DNA from: Myoxocephalus aenaeus
Taxonomy: Eukaryota; Chordata; Actinopteri; Perciformes; Cottidae
Assembly (NCBI GenBank): GCA_038501785.1
Contig: JBAMJR010000101.1
Location: 62,001-126,000 of the forward strand
Length of the DNA: 64,000 nt
Direction: 5' to 3'
In this document: positions 60,164 through 64,000 of the stretch, piece after piece
How positions within the stretch are numbered: the stretch's first letter is position 1
How the letters are laid out: each line of letters opens with the position of its first letter
Program-made: the position numbers and the translations under genes
The notes under the pieces: model-generated
Databases searched by the model: none
What the model saw: only the letters and a program-made list of their open reading frames with translations
Told to the model about the DNA's origin: nothing

Positions 60164-60972
60164 TGAAGGTTTTTTTTAGAGTTTAGTTAGTCAAATTTGG
60201 ATTTGTACAGTGTGAGGTTTATTGTGTACATTACAAATGCATGAAATATGATAATTAATAAGGGATATTATTATGAAGAATGTGTAATTGTATGAATATG
60301 AGGGTCACATGGACTGTACTGAGAGTGCAGAGGTCATTTACACACAGGCCGTGGTTGGGGGTTTTACAAGGGAGCATTTGGTTTTAAGAACAAAGGGGAC
60401 TGGACCCCCTGTGGTCTGGGGATCTCCCTACTGTTCTTATCAGGCACAGTGGGGGGATTCGATTTGCATTTCAGCCAGCAGAGGTGAAGAGGGTTTCTGA
60501 AGGAGGATGTAACCTGTAGTAAGATTCTCATCAGCTGTAACAGATAGAACTGAATAACAATTCCTCAGGTAAAATATGTTGTTAGTAAACACAGGAGGGC
60601 GGAGTGAGGACTTCAGGTACCAGAAAACAGGAATGTTATGGAGCCATCTTCAAAACCTGCGCCAAAGAGAGACTCCGCCCCTGTGGGACTTTTAGCCAAT
60701 CGCATGCCGTAGAACTAACCAATGAGTGGCCTTAAGCTCTGCGAATGAGAACTATAACTAACACATGCGCAAGAAGAGCGGCCCTTTTAAATCCCCACGT
60801 GACTGGACAAGACCTGCGGTCTGGAGTTCGTTGAGGAAGGAGGGGCCCCGATCGGGTTTGCATAAGCTGTTCTGTCATCTTTCTTTTATTAAATAATGAT
60901 TAGTTTAACTCTTTTTGGACTCCGGACATTATTCCTCGCACCACCTCCCAGGATTCAAACTTTTATTCTTCA
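60164..60972. mobile_element. Solo LTR, 809 bp, with 4-bp target duplication
   Basis: The element starts TGAAGG and ends TTCTTCA, so it has TG...CA termini and a TGAAG/CTTCA inverted pair. CTTC is repeated on both sides (60160-60163 and 60973-60976). The paralogous sequence in block C has the uninterrupted site TTTATTAGCTTCGAAGTG, with CTTC at 48891-48894. Inside are a TATA-like CCTTTTAAATCC near 60783 and an ATTAAA signal near 60889, in the order expected for a plus-strand LTR. No internal retroviral genes or second LTR are present, so it is a recombination-derived solo LTR. A 4-bp duplication fits several retroviral and Gypsy-type groups. Confidence 0.85.
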
Positions 60973-60976
60973 CTTC

Positions 60977-61672
60977 GAAGTGGGGAGAGGATTAAAGCAG
61001 CAAGAGACACTGAGACACGGGTTAATGAGCGTAGGAGCAGGACTCATACTTTGTCTACCAGAGACACATTTCTACCAGAGACCAACCACGATGCAACCAA
61101 ACTTTGAACCTATCTTTTAAATCTGCCTGTTAATATGAATGTACTTATAAAATGCTCATTTATATAAGATTATGAAATATCCGTTTATAAAAGAGCCGTT
61201 TAGTGATGAAATAAAATAAAACCACGGACAGTAAACAGTGTCTAAATGTCTCTAAGGGATGGTATTTCTTTACTGAAGTTTTCTTTTACTTATTGTTATA
61301 TCCGCAATACGTTTTGAGTAACTATTTGTGTGTAGCATTTGAGACATATATTAGTAGATATAATATATATAAATACTTCCCGGCTCACGTTACCACAGTC
61401 TTGGGAAAAGAAGAGTGAGCGGAGCGGTGTTCAGCTGCTTGCCATGTGCTGATATTAATATTGGTTGTTTCGTGTTGGTTCCCAGGTCCAGCGTGTTGCA
61501 CACAGACATCAGTCAAGCTGTTCCTGACTCAACTCAACAATACTGGAAGAGAAAAGAGGAGATGGAGAAATCTGGAACTGTAAAAAGAAAATATGTGAAG
61601 AAGACTGACGTGATCCTTTGCAAAAAAGTGCATCAAAGACAGAAAGCCCCATCACACCTTCAGTACTTTGAC

Positions 61673-61707
<35 letters not shown>

Positions 61708-63040
61708 TGATGATGAAAGGCTGCCAAGGATGCAAAGTGTAAGAGTAAGTTGTTATTTATGTTTATTTAACATAAACATAAAAGTTCCTTCAGATCTCTC
61801 TGTGCTGATGTGTGATGACGAACAAGAAGTGATGCTTTTGTTCATAATGACAACAAATTATGAAAATAAAAGTGTTACTGTTGTGTTTTTTAATGTTTAG
61901 TTTAAACTGAAGCGTACTGTCGTGATGTTGTTGTTGAAGGTTGTAGTGGAGCTTGTTTTATGTCCTTCTTGTGCTTCATGTGTCATCTGACTTCTGATTC
62001 ATTTGTCAAACAAGCAAATGATTCTTTTGTATTTCAATACTTTAGTTTAACAACTTGAGGAATACAGTTTTTTTCCCATTTAAATAAAATGAATTTGAAT
62101 TCACTTAGCCAACTTTTGCATGAACTAATTATATTGATCTGAATGATTTGTGAAATTGGTACCAATAATGGAAAAGACGTTTGGGTTTTTAATGCACTTT
62201 TTATTGTAATACATCATTTAATTAATAAAGTGTTTAGAGGTCATAGATATGAAGATAACACTTCAAACTTCTCTATCAAACAGAACAATAATCTAAATAC
62301 TATCAATAATCTATAACACATCTTTAAAACACATTACCTCTCTGCTCCTACAGTCACACAATACATTTACACAAAAATAAAAATGTATATTTTCACATAT
62401 TATAAACAATTGTAAAATGTTAATGTTTTCAACATTATACTTGTTCAGCGTGGAGCTTCCTCCTCCTGTCTCTTGGGCCATCGCTTTCTCAATCATGTAC
62501 TTTTGCATGTGAGAAGAACGCCGCTGGATGCAGCGCCCCGTTCTCCCCCTAGCGGCCAGGCGAGGTACGACAGGCGCACTGGAGGCGACGAGTGCAGTTC
62601 TCTTGTTATTATTGGAGATGCGGATCTGTTGCTCTCTTCAAGCATGAGATCATGAAAGAAAATACATGTTGTATTATTATTATTTTTGTTTTACAATAAA
62701 TGTTACACCAGTTCATGCTGACATATGTCCATGTTGAAGCACCAGAAGCAGAATTATGGGTTCATTCAATTTGCAAATAACTGGTAACACCATGGCTGCA
62801 GCTTACCAGTGGAGAGGTAACACAAATATACTGAAACACTGCTGTCTCACATCGCTAATGTTTTATATTAAAGACTACGGACTTTCATCTCTCTCATCAT
62901 AACGATCCCCAAAAGAGGAGGCACGTCTCAAGCTAAAAAGGGGTTTTCTTTATATAATACACATATATGACGGACAGCAGCGTGTTGTAAAGGATTTATT
63001 GACGAGTGTTTTGAACAGGCATCAGCACGAAGATACATAA
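60977..63040. other. Spacer and inverted flank sequence between copies D and E
   Basis: Holds a (TG)n tract at 61676-61706 inside a 161-codon open frame that resembles nothing I know. From 61950 there is sequence matching 49790-50290 (for example CAATCATGTACTTTTGCATG in both). No gene is supported. Confidence 0.5.
62190..62405. repeat. Inverted duplication, left arm (right arm 63115-63330)
   Basis: GTAATACATCATTTAATTAA, GTGTTTAGAGGTCATAGATA and AACACATTACCTCTCTGCTC reappear in reverse complement at 63115-63330, next to copy E. Another reverse-oriented copy is at 30080-30260. Confidence 0.75.
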
Positions 63041-63042
63041 TC

Positions 63043-63110
63043 AAAATATAATGTGAATGTGTCTCCTTTGGTTATATAAAACCAAAGGAGACACATTCAC
63101 ATTATATTTT
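63043..63110. repeat. Perfect hairpin: 31-bp arms, 6-base loop
   Basis: Arms 63043-63073 and 63080-63110 are exact reverse complements around ATATAA (63074-63079). The arm starts AAAATATAATGTGAATGTGT. It sits at the edge of the inverted duplication near copy E, so it probably marks a rearrangement junction. Confidence 0.9.
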
Positions 63111-63599
63111 GTTTATATAATGTGAAAATATACATTGTTATTTTATTTTTGTATATGTAAATATTGTGTGACTGTAGGAGCAGAGAGGTAATGTGTTTTA
63201 AAGATGTGTTATAGATGATTTAAAGTATTTAGATGCGTTTTCTGTTTGTGTAAGTTGTAAGTATTATCTTCATGTCTATGACTTCTAAACACTTTATTAA
63301 TTAAATGATGTATTAAAATATGTAATAAAAAAAGGAAACAAAAAAATTATGAAATGTGAAATGGACATAGTTTCCTCAAAACAGTCACAATGAAAGCTGA
63401 TTGACAGCAAACATCTGGGACGATGTGAAGCATTATTTACACTGACGATAGTTATTATTGCTGTAAAAAAGATATTTAAAACCAAACACAGTAATATGAA
63501 CTTCTTTTAAAATGTAAAAATATACATTTCTTCACACTTAAACCAGATGTTGAAGAGTCTCTTGTTTTATGGTCTTGGATCAGTTCTGTGATGACTTGT

Positions 63600-64000
63600 T
63601 CAATAGGATCCTCCAGACAGAGACCTGTTAGTCCTGATGGGTTGTTTCTCTGGGAGATTCAACATATATACGTCTGTAATGAGGTTTCTTCTGTTAACAG
63701 TATATTTTCTTCTCAGTATAATTAGTGAATAAGCCAGAAGAGCTGCAGCCATCAGTCCCAGTAAACAGTAGAGGACGATCCGTCCCCGACTCTCTGGCTG
63801 TGGACTTTCTGTCGCTGAAGAATCTTTTCTCTGACTTGTTCCGCTTGTCGTCTCAGGTTCTGGTCGATCCCTCGCTGCTGCAAAGAGACCAAACACATCT
63901 GTTTCTTTCACGTGAAGAGAAACAACTTTCACTGAATAAATAAATAAATAAAGCTGCTGGATTGAAGGAGTTCTACTGGATCAACCTACCAGAGACATTG
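63600..64000 (-). CDS. Receptor copy E: V-set Ig-like gene, partial at window edge
   Basis: The last exon is 63877-63600 and the first bases of the Ig exon's 3' end are 63990-64000; the rest lies beyond the window. The stalk and membrane part reads SPQPESRGRIVLYCLLGLMA. The tail is RRKYTVNRRNLITDVYMLNL plus about 20 residues to the stop, a third tail type besides those of A and B/D. The acceptor is again CAGCAG. The 3' flank (63000-63600) matches that of remnant F. Whether the gene is intact cannot be judged from this window. Confidence 0.75.

Noticed and set aside
61415..61900. A 161-codon plus-strand frame with a Cys-Val run.
   Set aside because: The middle is a (TG)n microsatellite and neither end matches a family I know.

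Overview
The window is vertebrate nuclear DNA from a ray-finned (teleost) fish. It has multi-exon genes with GT-AG introns, many dinucleotide and trinucleotide microsatellites, and repeats typical of teleosts: hAT, Tc1/mariner-like and Harbinger pieces, non-LTR reverse transcriptase fragments, a solo LTR and short TIR elements. Nothing bacterial, organellar or CRISPR-like is present.

Left part (1-25.4 kb): two conserved single-copy genes face each other. rab39b (+, three coding exons, 5080-10522, 213 aa) encodes a neuronal-type Rab GTPase. vbp1 (-, six coding exons, 25318-20538, 195 aa) encodes prefoldin subunit 3. RAB39B and VBP1 are also convergent neighbours on human Xq28, so this is old microsynteny. 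The two exon sets join in frame with no conflict. vbp1 carries a U12-type intron. The DNA around and inside these genes holds a ~57-bp minisatellite (3.5-4.6 kb), a hAT insertion with an 8-bp target duplication, members of a short TIR family, a truncated LINE reverse transcriptase and a fold-back element.

Right part (25.4-64 kb): a young, rearranged tandem cluster of one receptor-like family. Each intact copy has a signal-peptide exon, one V-set-like immunoglobulin exon of 360 bp, and a stalk/transmembrane/tail exon. Copies A (26371-27184), B (34203-35073) and D (55752-56737) are intact on the minus strand. C (45752-46637) is frameshifted, E (63600-64000) runs off the window, F (30918-30975) is an orphan signal exon left by a deletion, and G (49376-49598, plus strand) is a frameshifted stalk/TM exon. 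Copies differ mainly in the cytoplasmic tail, through gain or loss of stop codons. The cluster grew by segmental duplication (31.9-38.0 kb matches 53.1-60.1 kb; 25.5-27.2 kb matches 44.9-46.7 kb) and by inversions. The B and D blocks each carry a dead Harbinger transposase with a minisatellite growing inside its coding sequence. The D block also carries a solo LTR whose empty site survives in the C block.

The left genes serve vesicle traffic and protein folding and are ordinary housekeeping or neuronal genes. The right cluster looks like lineage-specific cell-surface recognition genes. I could not assign them to a named receptor family from sequence alone, and their ligand and signalling are unknown.
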